A stretch of DNA of 64,000 bases, from assembly GCA_963812505.1 (NCBI GenBank), contig CAWEVM010000028.1, forward strand, positions 20,836 to 84,835, written 5' to 3'. Below the pieces are notes generated by a model. It ran no database searches. It saw only the letters and a list, made by a program, of their open reading frames with translations, and was not told the DNA's origin. This DNA is from JAMXLO01 sp963812505 (lineage in GTDB: Bacteria; Pseudomonadota; Alphaproteobacteria; Acetobacterales; Acetobacteraceae). This document shows, in pieces, positions 8,403 to 16,873 of this stretch. Numbering within the stretch: position 1 is the stretch's first letter; each line of letters begins with the position of its first letter. Position numbers and translations under genes: made by a program.

Positions 8403-8918
8403 CGCCTCCGCCGGCTGCGCCGGCATGTCGCCGACCTCGCTCTGAAGCCCGCGCTGCGCCACGATCTCCTGCCACAGCCGCAGGATGCTGTGCATCGTCG
8501 CCTCCGCCACCAGGCAATGCCCTTGGTCGTCCATCGCAAAGAATGCCGCCGTGGCGTCGCCACGCGCGCGCCGCAGGGCCTGGGTGAGAACGTTCAGGCA
8601 TTGGACCACCTGATCGGGCGATTGCAGCCGCGCGTGGCGCAGGATGTCGGTGATGCGGAACGCGCGCAGGCCATGCGCGGCGACGCTGGTGGCTTCGCGG
8701 CCCAGTTCGAAGAACACGCTGACCACCGGAAGCATGCCCTGCACGAGTGCCAGCATGTCTCGCGCCTCTTCAATGTTGCAGCCGATCAGCGTCGGTGCCT
8801 CGGGGGAGGCCGGTGCCGGCTGAATACCGAACGCACGAACCATCTCCTGCTCGAGCCAGCGTCGCACCTCGGGTGGCGCCGCCTTAATCTCGTCTACGGA
8901 CAAACTAATACCGGTCAT
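8394..8918 (-). CDS. Conserved hypothetical protein behind an FNR-type box
   Basis: 174 residues with no family I can name. The N-terminus (MTGISLSVDEIKAAPPEVRRWLEQEM) is helical and acidic/basic mixed; the body is helix-rich and hydrophobic (EEARDMLALVQGMLPVVSVFFELG), with no signal peptide. GGAG lies upstream of the ATG at 8918. A perfect FNR palindrome (8973-8986) sits 55 bases before the start, so oxygen-responsive expression is likely. A soluble helical regulator or accessory protein is a guess. Confidence 0.7.
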   Translation of the reverse strand: MTGISLSVDEIKAAPPEVRRWLEQEMVRAFGIQPAPASPEAPTLIGCNIEEARDMLALVQGMLPVVSVFFELGREATSVAAHGLRAFRITDILRHARLQSPDQVVQCLNVLTQALRRARGDATAAFFAMDDQGHCLVAEATMHSILRLWQEIVAQRGLQSEVGDMPAQPAEASA

Positions 8919-8972
8919 CCTTGCTCTCCTCGGGCTGTCATCGCGTCATGGCGAATCCTGCGACAGCGCGCA

Positions 8973-8986
8973 TTGATCAGGATCAA
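8973..8986. promoter_or_regulatory. Perfect FNR/FixK-type binding site TTGAT-N4-ATCAA
   Basis: The bases TTGATCAGGATCAA match the full FNR consensus exactly. The site ends 55 bases upstream of the start codon of the hypothetical gene at 8918 (minus strand), which would suit an activator site at about -40 of a short-leader transcript. No convincing plus-strand gene lies downstream. Confidence 0.75.
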
Positions 8987-9623
8987 CCGAAGCTGTCCTA
9001 TTGCAGGCCGAGATTTCACCCGTTGCGGCGACTTCGGCGGCACCGGCGAGCCGAGGGCGGGCTGATATATCGCAGCGGTCCGGCACGACCAACGCGACGG
9101 TCGGACGGATGACCGACAATCTCTGTGGCCGTGATCGTTGCCAAGGAACCTGCACACACGAGACCGCCCGCAATGTGCGAAGCTCTGCGGCGATCTGACT
9201 TGAGCGAAGACCGCTTCAACGAGCGACCGAAGCATCCGCTGGAACTGATAGCGGCGATCAAGCCGAACGACGCCAAGACATGTCTGTTCACCGAAATGGC
9301 ACCGCTCGGCGATCGCGTCGTCTCAGTGCCGGGATCGACGGTTGGCGCATAGACGGCATCGTTCCTCTGGTAGCTGGCCTCGTCGGCATGCAGCAGCGCA
9401 CGCGCGACTGTGCTGCGGTACGTGGCGAAGCTGGTCCGCATTTCGTCCAAATCGAAGCGGGCAGGAAAGCGGGTGCCTGCGCAATGCCAAATCCGGGCGG
9501 CCGCTACACCTTACCTGGGCCGGGCTTCCCCCGGCTGGAACTCGCCAGCTTCCTGGCGCACCCATCCATGTCCTGCTTTGATGCCGTTGCGACGTGACTG
9601 AGTCCTTGCCCCAAACAGTCAAG
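8987..9623. other. About 640 bases without a supportable gene
   Basis: Several overlapping open frames exist on both strands (for example minus-strand 9016-9450 and plus-strand 9125-9352), but none has a family signature, a good ribosome binding site or a protein-like composition. It may hold a decayed gene or insertion remnant; I see no terminal inverted repeats. Confidence 0.4.
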
Positions 9624-10646
9624 TTACGTGGGATCAGCCCCCACCCGCACCAGCAGTTTGCCGAAATTGCGCCCGCCCAGGATGCCGGCAAGTGCATCTG
9701 GGGCATGTTCCAGTCCGTCCACCTCGTCCTCCCGGTAGATCAAACTGCCATCCGCCACCCAGGGCGTCGCCAGCTTGCGCCACTCGGCGAGCTTCTCCGG
9801 CTTATCAGACACGATGAAGCCCTGAATCAGCACCCGCTTCCCAACGACAAAGCCGAGATTGGGACCGGGCGGGAATTCGGCCTCGTTGTATTGCGACACC
9901 ATGCCGCACATCGCCACCCGGGCGAATGGATTGAGCAGATCGAACACCGCCGCCTGCACCGCACCGCCGACATTCTCGAAATACGCGTCGATGCCGTTCG
10001 GGCACGATGCCGCCAGTTCAGCATGCAGGTCGAGCGAACGATGGTCGACGCAGTCGTCGAACCCAAGGCTGTCCTGCACCCACAGGCACTTTTCGGCGCC
10101 ACCGGCAACGCCGACGACGCGTGCGCCGGCACGACGTGCGAGTTGCCCGGCCACCGAACCGACAGCGCCTGACGCTGCGGAAACCACCACCGTCTCGCCC
10201 TTTTTCGGCTGGCATATCTCAGTGATCCCGCGATATGCGGTCGCGCCCGGCATACCAAGCACGCCGAGATAGGCCGACAGCGGCACCCCATGCCGTGGGA
10301 GCTTCACCAGCCTATCGCCCGGCGTGACCGAGTGCGTCTGCCAGCCGCGCGCGCCCACCGCCACGTCACCGGGCACGAAGTCCCCATGCGCCGAGGCGAT
10401 CACTTCGCCTACGGTCTCACCGGTCATCACGTCGCCGGGGTTCACCGCCTGTGCGTAGGTCTGCTGCTCGCGCAACCGCCCTCGCATATAGGGGTCGATC
10501 GACAGCCAGATGGTACGCGTCACCACCTCACCAGCGGCGGCTTGCGGTATGGCGTCCTCACGGATCTCGAAATTCTGCCGGCGCGGCTCGCCGTCCGGGC
10601 GGTGCTTCAGTACGATCGAGCGGCGGATCGACGCATTCTGGCTCAT
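9624..10646 (-). CDS. NADP-dependent zinc-less medium-chain oxidoreductase (CurA / leukotriene B4 dehydrogenase-like)
   Basis: 340 residues from the ATG at 10646 (GGAG six bases upstream; an ATG at 10658 lacks one). The N-terminus has the class pattern IWLSIDPYMRGR, then LGMPGATAYRGI and the Rossmann segment VVVSAASGAVGSVAGQLARR, followed by YFENVGG and the ending GGRNFGKLLVRV. No zinc-binding cysteines are present. Relatives reduce the double bond of alpha,beta-unsaturated carbonyls such as alkenals or curcumin with NADPH. The substrate here is unknown and the gene stands alone. Confidence 0.92.
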   Translation of the reverse strand: MSQNASIRRSIVLKHRPDGEPRRQNFEIREDAIPQAAAGEVVTRTIWLSIDPYMRGRLREQQTYAQAVNPGDVMTGETVGEVIASAHGDFVPGDVAVGARGWQTHSVTPGDRLVKLPRHGVPLSAYLGVLGMPGATAYRGITEICQPKKGETVVVSAASGAVGSVAGQLARRAGARVVGVAGGAEKCLWVQDSLGFDDCVDHRSLDLHAELAASCPNGIDAYFENVGGAVQAAVFDLLNPFARVAMCGMVSQYNEAEFPPGPNLGFVVGKRVLIQGFIVSDKPEKLAEWRKLATPWVADGSLIYREDEVDGLEHAPDALAGILGGRNFGKLLVRVGADPT

Positions 10647-10739
10647 CGCTGGCTCCATGAGGTAGGCAGAGGGTAACGTCCCAGCCTGGATTTGACGGCG
10701 ACCCTACTACCCTGAATCACCAGCCAGCGAAACGTACTC

Positions 10740-10913
10740 TCATTGCGAGTTCCCCACCCGCCTGGCGGCGGACCTGCGCTGGATGAACCGGTACTCGTCG
10801 TGGCCGGCGAAAGCCAGCCAGCCACCTCTTCCCTTGATGCGCACGCCACAGTCCGCTCATGGTTTCTTGTTAGAAGCGTAGCGGTCCCGGACATGGTCCG
10901 GGAAGCAACCCCC
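10740..10913 (+). repeat. Dispersed repeat, copy A (partner at 61328-61484)
   Basis: Begins tcattgcgagttcc and contains cctggcggcggacc, gcgctggatgaacc, gtactcgtcgtggccgg, cttcccttgatgcgcac, tcatggtttcttgttagaag and agcggtcccgg, all in the same order as at 61328-61484 with scattered substitutions and small indels. The leading tcattgcgag is the REP core. The position between two genes fits a non-coding mobile repeat; no open frame is shared. Confidence 0.8.
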
Positions 10914-11054
10914 ATCGATATGCGCGCCTTGCTGGGGATTGCTTGCTGCACGCTTGGCACCGCCACAGTCAATGCCCGTACGGGGATTTCCGAATTTCGC
11001 CGCACACCCGTCCTGTGGTGCCCTCCCGCCGTGCCTCGGAACGGAGTTTGCAAA

Positions 11055-11189
11055 ATGCCCCACCCCAACACCGCACGCTCCATCGCCATCGCCCGTCGCC
11101 GATCGGACGACATTCAGCCGACCGCCATCCTCGGCACGATAGGGATGATCGCGATGCTGATGCTGCTGTGGATCGGCATGGTCCTGTAG
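11055..11189 (+). CDS. Small single-span membrane protein
   Basis: 44 residues, MPHPNTARSIAIARRRSDDI then a single hydrophobic helix (ILGTIGMIAMLMLLWIGMVL) reaching the C-terminus. The basic N-terminal part suggests it stays inside the cell. CGGAG lies nine bases before the ATG. It follows repeat copy A and converges with the methyltransferase gene. No family is recognised; moderate confidence because the gene is short. Confidence 0.5.
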   Translation: MPHPNTARSIAIARRRSDDIQPTAILGTIGMIAMLMLLWIGMVL

Positions 11190-11215
11190 GAGGTCAGGTC
11201 GCCTCGGATCGCCGC

Positions 11216-12229
11216 TCACACCGCCGGGCGTGCTTCCAAAACGAAATGCCCGACCGGGGTTGGGATGACCTTGCTCAGGCTGAACCCCGCCATCGCAAAC
11301 AGCGCGGCACATTCGCCCTCGGTGCGGATCTGCCCACCGGTGACCGCCAAGGCCATCACGTCGTTGAAATGAGCAAGTGACGGCGCACTGTCTGCGGGAA
11401 TGACCCGCTCCACCACGAGCAGCCTGCCGGTCGGCACCATTGCGACGCGGCAGTTGCCCAGCAAGGTAATCGCGACTGCATCGTCGCAATCCATCAAGAC
11501 ATTCGACACGACATAAGCGTCAGCCCCTGTCGGAACCGAGGCGAGAAAGTCCCCGGGAACGATACGGCAGCGGTCCGCAACACCCGCCGCGCGAAACACC
11601 TCCTCGGCCGCCGCAACGACAGCAGCAGCGTCGAGCAGAACACCGCGCATGTCGGGATGCTTCGTCAGGACCGCCGCAAGCAGCCGACCGTTGCCGCCGC
11701 CCACGTCGACGATTTCGCTGACCCCTGAGAGATCGCAGACATCGGCAAGCACGGCGTGCGTCTGGTTGGCGGCCATTCCGGCACGAAACATCGCGCCATC
11801 CTCCGGATCAGTCGCCAGATGCGCATAATGGCTCTTGCCATAAATCCAATCGAACGCTGGCCTCCCGGTGCGCACGCTGTCCAGTAGCCTTCCCCACGCC
11901 TGCCATTGCGTAGGGTGACCCCAGACGATCACCAGATCGCGGACCGAGCCGGGCACGCCGCCCCGCAGAACTTCCGACAGCGGCGTTTGTGCGAACTGTC
12001 CCGCCTCGAGCTCAGCAAACACACCGCGGCTCGCCAGCAGCCGCAACACCCGATACAGCTATCTGGCGTGCGTCCCCGTGTCGCGCGCAAGCTCCTCGTA
12101 GGAGCGTGGGCCGTCAGCCAGCCGATCGGCGATGCAGAGGCTGGCCGCAACGTAGATCGGCTGCGAGAGCTGATACGCGCGGGCCAATTCCACCAAGGTC
12201 GTCCCGACATCGGTGGAACCGAGAGCCAT
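11216..12229 (-). pseudogene. SAM-dependent O-methyltransferase gene interrupted by an in-frame TAG
   Basis: Reading from the ATG at 12229, an N-terminal dimerisation region (ALGSTDVGTTLVELARAYQL ... YEELARDTGTHAR) is followed by TAG at codon 57 (12061-12059) and then, in the same frame, LYRVLRLLASRGVF and a complete methyltransferase domain with the SAM motif EIVDVGGGNGRLLA and VERVIPAD, ending at 11216. Family members have Ser or similar where the stop is (HxPSLYRVLR), so TCG to TAG is the simplest change. Undamaged length would be about 337 residues. Translation might restart at 12049, but that would lack the dimerisation region. It lies eight bases downstream of the alcohol dehydrogenase stop, probably one operon. 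Confidence 0.85.
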
Positions 12230-12236
12230 GGCGCCT

Positions 12237-13298
12237 TCAGGCCGCGTCGCTGCGCAACACCAGCCGTCCCGTCACACGGCCGTCACGCAGACGCATGAGC
12301 GCATCATTGGCCTGGCTCTGCGGCACGGTCGCAACCGGCAACGCGGGCAGCGTTCCCTCCTGCGCCAGTTTCACCAGCTCCCGCAGCTCCTTGGGATTGC
12401 CGACATAGGTCCCCTGCACGGTCAGTGCGCGGATCGCCATCAGTGGCAGTGGCACAGTCAATTCGCCGCCGAACAGGCCGACCTGGATCAGCTTGCCACC
12501 CTTGCGCAGAGCGTCGAACGCAAAACGCGCGGTCTGCGTGCCGTTCACCAGATCGATCACCGCGAGCACAGGGCCGCCGGCGGTCTCGATGATGCGCTGC
12601 GTCACGCCATCCCCACTGCCGTCCACCACCTTGTGCGCACCGGCCTTCATCGCGGCCTCGCGCTTCTCCGCGCTGATATCCACCACCACGATGTTCTGGT
12701 GCTTCATCGCGCGCAGCACGGCGATGGCGTTCAGCCCCAGACCGCCCGCCCCCACAACCACGATCGCCTCACTGGGCGCGATCGGCATCGCCTTGCGGAT
12801 CGCCGAATAGACGGTGATGCCCGAGCAGGCATAGGTCGCGGCCACCGCCGGATCGAGCGTGCCGGGATCGACCAGATGTCGCGGATGCGGTGCGATCACG
12901 TGTGTGCCGTAGCCGCCATTGGCATACACGCCGAGACTGCGCGGCGTCAGACACATGTTGTCCTCCTCCGCCAGGCATTTGTCGCAGGTGCCGCAGCCGA
13001 GCCAGGGAAACACGATGCGCAGGTCACCGACATTCACGCCCTTGGCATCAGGGCCAAGCTTCGCGACACGCCCCACGATTTCGTGCCCCATCGCGAGCGG
13101 CAACACCACACCGCGGTCCTTCAGCGACATCTTCTTGCCGCCGCCGATGTCGTAGTAGCCCTCCCAGATATGCAGGTCCGAGTGACAGACGCCGCAATGC
13201 GTCACCTCGACCAAAACCTCGGTGCCCTTCGGCTCCGGCGTCGGCAGTTCGAGTTCCTGCAACGGCTTGCCATTCTCGACCACGGCCCAGGCGCGCAT
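12237..13298 (-). CDS. Zinc-dependent alcohol dehydrogenase
   Basis: 353 residues from the ATG at 13298 (GGAGA upstream). Catalytic zinc ligands are visible (HCGVCHSDLH and MGHEIVG), as is the four-cysteine structural zinc lobe (CGTCDKCLAEEDNMC) and the NAD-binding motif VVGAGGLGLNAIAVL. It belongs to the AdhP/AdhA medium-chain group that oxidises primary alcohols or reduces aldehydes with NAD(H). It is the first gene of a probable two-gene unit with the broken methyltransferase and is divergent from the toxin-antitoxin pair. Confidence 0.93.
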   Translation of the reverse strand: MRAWAVVENGKPLQELELPTPEPKGTEVLVEVTHCGVCHSDLHIWEGYYDIGGGKKMSLKDRGVVLPLAMGHEIVGRVAKLGPDAKGVNVGDLRIVFPWLGCGTCDKCLAEEDNMCLTPRSLGVYANGGYGTHVIAPHPRHLVDPGTLDPAVAATYACSGITVYSAIRKAMPIAPSEAIVVVGAGGLGLNAIAVLRAMKHQNIVVVDISAEKREAAMKAGAHKVVDGSGDGVTQRIIETAGGPVLAVIDLVNGTQTARFAFDALRKGGKLIQVGLFGGELTVPLPLMAIRALTVQGTYVGNPKELRELVKLAQEGTLPALPVATVPQSQANDALMRLRDGRVTGRLVLRSDAA

Positions 13299-13419
13299 GA
13301 GAAGGTCTCCTGTGTTTGTGCGGCAGATGGATAACCGGAGGCGAGGCGGGGTCAAGGGCAGTGGTTGCGGCCTGCCCGGGTGAGACCATATTAGGTACCA
13401 ATTGATTGTGGAATGGTCG

Positions 13420-13863
13420 ATGTCAGCCGGTGTCGCTACCTCGGTTCCCGAACTTCTCGGCTTGCGGAAACATTCCGCGCGATCCGGGTCCGCGCTGGGC
13501 CTGATGAGCGATGTGGAGAAGGGTCTGCCGCTCTCGGCCTTGGATCGGATTGTCCATTTTGTGGCGCCCGACGATGCCGGCTTCGTCTATCGTCTGGTGC
13601 CGCGTGCGACCCTGGCGCGCCGGCGCGGACAGCACACGCCGCGCCTGACCGCCGAGGAGAGCGCCAGGGTCGCCAGACTCGCCTCGGTCTGGGCGTTCGC
13701 CAAGGACGTATGGAAGACCGACGAAGCGGCGCGGCGCTGGCTGTTTCATCCGCATATGATGCTGGAGGACCGTCGCCCGATCGATGTCGTGCTTGCCAGC
13801 GAATTCGGGCGGCCGCTCGTTGAAAGTATTCTCGGCCGGCTGAAATACAGCACTGGCGTGTGA
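13420..13863 (+). CDS. Antitoxin of the Xre/MbcA/ParS (DUF2384) family
   Basis: 147 residues from the ATG at 13420 (an in-frame TTG at 13402 is possible). The C-terminal half, with VWAFAKDVWKTDEAARRWLF and FGRPLVESILGRLKYSTGV, matches the DUF2384 domain of antitoxins that pair with RES toxins; the N-terminal part would form the Xre-like DNA-binding portion. The stop codon overlaps the GTG start of the toxin gene (GTGA). Such antitoxins bind the toxin and repress the operon. Confidence 0.9.
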   Translation: MSAGVATSVPELLGLRKHSARSGSALGLMSDVEKGLPLSALDRIVHFVAPDDAGFVYRLVPRATLARRRGQHTPRLTAEESARVARLASVWAFAKDVWKTDEAARRWLFHPHMMLEDRRPIDVVLASEFGRPLVESILGRLKYSTGV

Positions 13864-14348
13864 CGGCACAGCGTCTCGACCGCGTCTTGACGACGTTTCG
13901 GATCGGCGATCCCGACGGCGTGTACCCCATCTTCGACGCAACCGGATCCCGGCTCGCGCCAGGACGCTGGAATACCGGGAGCAGCCCGCTGATCTACACC
14001 TCGGAGCACTACTCGACTGCCATGCTCGAGATACTTGCGAATGGCGCGGGTCGATTTCCTGACAACCAGCACTTCATCCAGATCACTATCCCGAATGGCG
14101 TCAGCTATGAGTTGCTGAATCCCGCTTATCTGCCGGGATGGGATGCCAACAGCGCCGGTGTGTCGCAGGTTTACGGCGAGGCCTGGCAGATTTCCCGCCG
14201 TTCGCTTTTGCTCCTGGTGCCCAGTGTCGTCGCACGAATGGAACTCAACGTGCTGATCAATCCCGAGCACGCGGAGTTCCTCCGCATCACCCACAGCCTG
14301 CACCAGTCGGTGTGGTGGGATCGGCGCCTGTTCGGCTCCGCCGGCTAG
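13860..14348 (+). CDS. RES-domain toxin
   Basis: 162 residues from GTG 13860, translationally coupled to the antitoxin. RES family features: RLAPGRWNTGSSPLIYTSEH (the conserved Arg-Trp-Asn and Tyr), followed by a helix with the conserved glutamate (AMLEILAN) and a later LLVPSVVARMELNVLINPEH segment. Characterised RES toxins (MbcT, ParT) consume NAD+ or ADP-ribosylate targets. Length and arrangement are normal for a type II system. No mobile-element genes flank it directly. Confidence 0.92.
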   Translation: MTAQRLDRVLTTFRIGDPDGVYPIFDATGSRLAPGRWNTGSSPLIYTSEHYSTAMLEILANGAGRFPDNQHFIQITIPNGVSYELLNPAYLPGWDANSAGVSQVYGEAWQISRRSLLLLVPSVVARMELNVLINPEHAEFLRITHSLHQSVWWDRRLFGSAG

Positions 14349-14450
14349 GCCAGCTTGACGCAGACAAATCGCCATCCCCACTCGCCCGCCAGTGTGGCGG
14401 TTCCCTATCGTGGTGTGCCGAGTGATTGTTCCATACTGAGCCTTCGCCTC

Positions 14451-14598
14451 TCATCGACGGATCTTGACGTCTACAACTACGGCAGGATGCTTCTTGTCGT
14501 ACACAGCAATGTCGGCACGTTGGCCGCCGAATTTTGGCGTTGCATCAGAACCTGTGATGCCGATCAGAGCTGGCTCGCTGCGAGCGCTAAAACGTCCC
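14451..14598 (-). pseudogene. Short remnant resembling the end of a nuclease-like protein
   Basis: About 45 codons open on the minus strand, containing ATPKFGGQRADIAVYDKKH then PAVVVDVKIRR and a stop. The pattern of an aspartate strand followed by VVVDVK recalls the PD-(D/E)xK nuclease core, but there is no usable start codon in a sensible place. Probably a fragment, if it is anything. The rest of 14349-14607 shows no gene. Confidence 0.25.
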
Positions 14599-14607
14599 CG
14601 TGTCTAT

Positions 14608-15594
14608 TCAACCCGTCTTCGCCAGCACCTCAGGGTTGGTGACCCGCACCGGCTTGCCATCGAGAAACGCCAGCGCGTTCTCCACGCTCTGCGGATAAAA
14701 ACCCACCCACGTCTCCTGCACGCCATAGCCAAGATGCGGCGTCATCACCACGTTGGCCGCGCTGCGCAGCGGATGATTCGCCGGCAGCGGTTCGCGGTCG
14801 AACACATCGAGCGCGGCCACGATGCGACGTGCCTGCACCGCCTCGATCAGCGCCTTCTCATCGACGATCGGACCACGCGACGTATTGACCAAAATCGCTC
14901 CCGGCTTCATGCGCGCGATATCCGCCGCGCCGATCAGTCCGCGCGTGCGATCCGACAGCACCAGATGGATGCTGACCGCGTCGGAACGTGACAGCAGCTC
15001 CTCCTTGGACACCATTGTCGCACCCGACGCCTGCGCGCGATCCGCCGTCATGTTCTGGCTCCAGGCGAGCACGTTCATGTTCAGTGCCTTGCAGTAGCGC
15101 GCCATATGCGAGCCCAGACGCCCCAGCCCGATCACCCCAATCGTCTTGCCCTGCAGCGCGTAACCGATCGGCACGCCCTCCTGGAATTTCCCGCTGCGGA
15201 TGTTCGCATCTCCGGCAGGGATCGCGCGCGCCGCGCTGATCAGCAGGCCGAGCGCCAGCTCTGCGGTGGCGGCCTCGCTGCCACCGCCGCCAGTGGTATT
15301 GCAGACCACGACCCCGCGCGCCGTGCAGGCCGGCGTATCCAGCGAGGCATTGCGCGCCCCCGTCATCCCCAGCATGCGTAGCTTCGGCAGCCGGTTGATC
15401 AGCGAACCCGGCAGCGGCGTGCGCTCGCGCATCGACAGCACGATATCGAAATCGGCGAGCTGGCGCGCCGCATCGTCCTCGCCGTCGAACGCCTTCGCGA
15501 AAAACACCACCTCGGCGCGAGCCTGCAATGGCCCCCAGTCGGCGCTGGTCTTCGCCACACCCTGCCAGTCGTCGAGCACGGCTACCTTGGTCAT
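14608..15594 (-). CDS. D-isomer-specific 2-hydroxyacid dehydrogenase
   Basis: 328 residues; GGGGAG just upstream of the ATG at 15594. The NAD-binding motif is GKTIGVIGLGRLGSHMA, and the catalytic trio is present: Arg in NTSRGPIVDE, Glu in FDREPLP, His in TPHLGYG. The family (phosphoglycerate, glycerate, lactate and related dehydrogenases) interconverts 2-oxo and D-2-hydroxy acids. Length fits the short subgroup without an ACT domain. It lies 17 bases upstream of, and on the same strand as, nothing but follows the CoA transferase (stop at 15612), so the two may be co-transcribed. Confidence 0.92.
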   Translation of the reverse strand: MTKVAVLDDWQGVAKTSADWGPLQARAEVVFFAKAFDGEDDAARQLADFDIVLSMRERTPLPGSLINRLPKLRMLGMTGARNASLDTPACTARGVVVCNTTGGGGSEAATAELALGLLISAARAIPAGDANIRSGKFQEGVPIGYALQGKTIGVIGLGRLGSHMARYCKALNMNVLAWSQNMTADRAQASGATMVSKEELLSRSDAVSIHLVLSDRTRGLIGAADIARMKPGAILVNTSRGPIVDEKALIEAVQARRIVAALDVFDREPLPANHPLRSAANVVMTPHLGYGVQETWVGFYPQSVENALAFLDGKPVRVTNPEVLAKTG

Positions 15595-15611
15595 GCTTCA
15601 TCTCCCCTTTA

Positions 15612-16802
15612 TCAGATGACGCCCTGTTGCTTCAGCGCCACTATCTCATCAGCCGGCAACCCTAGCCAGCCGCCGTACACCTCCTCGTTGTGCTGGCCGA
15701 TCGTCGGGCTCGGCACCGTCGCCACCTTCTCGGCGCCATGCAGCCGCAATGGCGTGGTCGGCACCACGATATTGCCAAGCTCCGGATGATCGATGCGCTC
15801 CAGCATGCCGCGGCCGTGCATGTGCGGATCGTTCATCACCTCCGGCACGGTACGCACCGGCGCGCACGGAATGCGGTAGCGCTTCGCCGCGGCGAACACC
15901 TCCATCTTGCCAAGCGTCCGGGTCCACGCCGCCACGACATCATCAGTCGCCTCGAGATTGGCCGTGCGCGCCGCGTTGTTGGCAAAGCGCGGATCATCCG
16001 CCAGCTCCGCGCGCCCCATCGCCTTTGCCAAATTCTTCCAGTGCGCTTCCGTCACCACGTGTATGGCGACCCAACCGTCGGCAGTGGGGAATGCGTTATA
16101 CGGCGCGCTGGCCAGGGCCGATTGTCGATTGCCGGTGCGCGGCGGCAGCTCACCGGTCCTCACATGATACTCCATGCTGGACGCGAGCGACGAGTACACC
16201 GTCTCCTGCATCGCCACTTCGACAAGCTGCCCCATCCCGGTACGCTCGCGCTGGAACAGCGCGGTGACGACGGCCGCATAGAGGTGAATGCCGCCCATGA
16301 AATCGACCAGCGTCGGGCCCGCCTTCACCGGCGGACCATCGGGAAAGCCGGTGACGCTCATGATGCCTGACTGCGCCTGAATGGTGAAATCCATCGCCAG
16401 GTTGTCGCGATCCGGCCCCGTGATGCCGAAGCCGGAACCGGTCGCATAGACCAGCCGCGGATTGATCGCCTTCAGCACCTCGTAGCCGACGCCCAGCTCG
16501 TCCAATGTGCCCGGCGAGAAATTCTCCAGCAGCACGTCCGCGCGTTCGACCATCTGTCGCAGCAGCGCACGTCCGCGCTCCGACTTCAGGTTGAGCGTGA
16601 TCGCCCGCTTGTTGGCATTCAGCATCGCCACCGGCAGCGTCGTGCTCTTGCCCGCCTCGGCGCGTCTCCGGCCTGGCTCGCCGTGCGGCGGTTCGATCTT
16701 GATCACGTTGGCACCAGCCTTGGCCATCAGCAGCGTGGCATAGGGTCCTTGGAAGATTTGGCCGAAATCCAGCACAGTGATGCCTGCCAGCGGGGTGTTC
16801 AT
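15612..16802 (-). CDS. CaiB/BaiF (family III) CoA transferase
   Basis: 396 residues from the ATG at 16802 (GGAG upstream). N-terminal GITVLDFGQIFQGPYATLLM and KIEPPHGEPGRR are typical, and the catalytic aspartate is in AMDFTIQAQSGIMSVTG (Asp169 of formyl-CoA transferase). The C-terminal half carries NAFPTADGWVAIHV. These enzymes move CoA between carboxylic acids, using acyl donors such as succinyl-CoA. Together with the downstream hydroxyacid dehydrogenase it suggests handling of a hydroxy or branched carboxylic acid; donor and acceptor are unknown. Confidence 0.93.
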   Translation of the reverse strand: MNTPLAGITVLDFGQIFQGPYATLLMAKAGANVIKIEPPHGEPGRRRAEAGKSTTLPVAMLNANKRAITLNLKSERGRALLRQMVERADVLLENFSPGTLDELGVGYEVLKAINPRLVYATGSGFGITGPDRDNLAMDFTIQAQSGIMSVTGFPDGPPVKAGPTLVDFMGGIHLYAAVVTALFQRERTGMGQLVEVAMQETVYSSLASSMEYHVRTGELPPRTGNRQSALASAPYNAFPTADGWVAIHVVTEAHWKNLAKAMGRAELADDPRFANNAARTANLEATDDVVAAWTRTLGKMEVFAAAKRYRIPCAPVRTVPEVMNDPHMHGRGMLERIDHPELGNIVVPTTPLRLHGAEKVATVPSPTIGQHNEEVYGGWLGLPADEIVALKQQGVI

Positions 16803-16873
16803 GCGCGTGTCTCCGAAACCGTTCCTGTCAGGATAGGGCAGACTGCGCGCGACTGGCGACAGAGGGGACTGCC

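Noticed and set aside
9016..9450. Minus-strand 144-codon frame in the 0.7-kb gap
   Set aside because: No homology pattern, no ribosome binding site and Ser/Arg-rich; the opposite frames are no better. Left as an unassigned gap.
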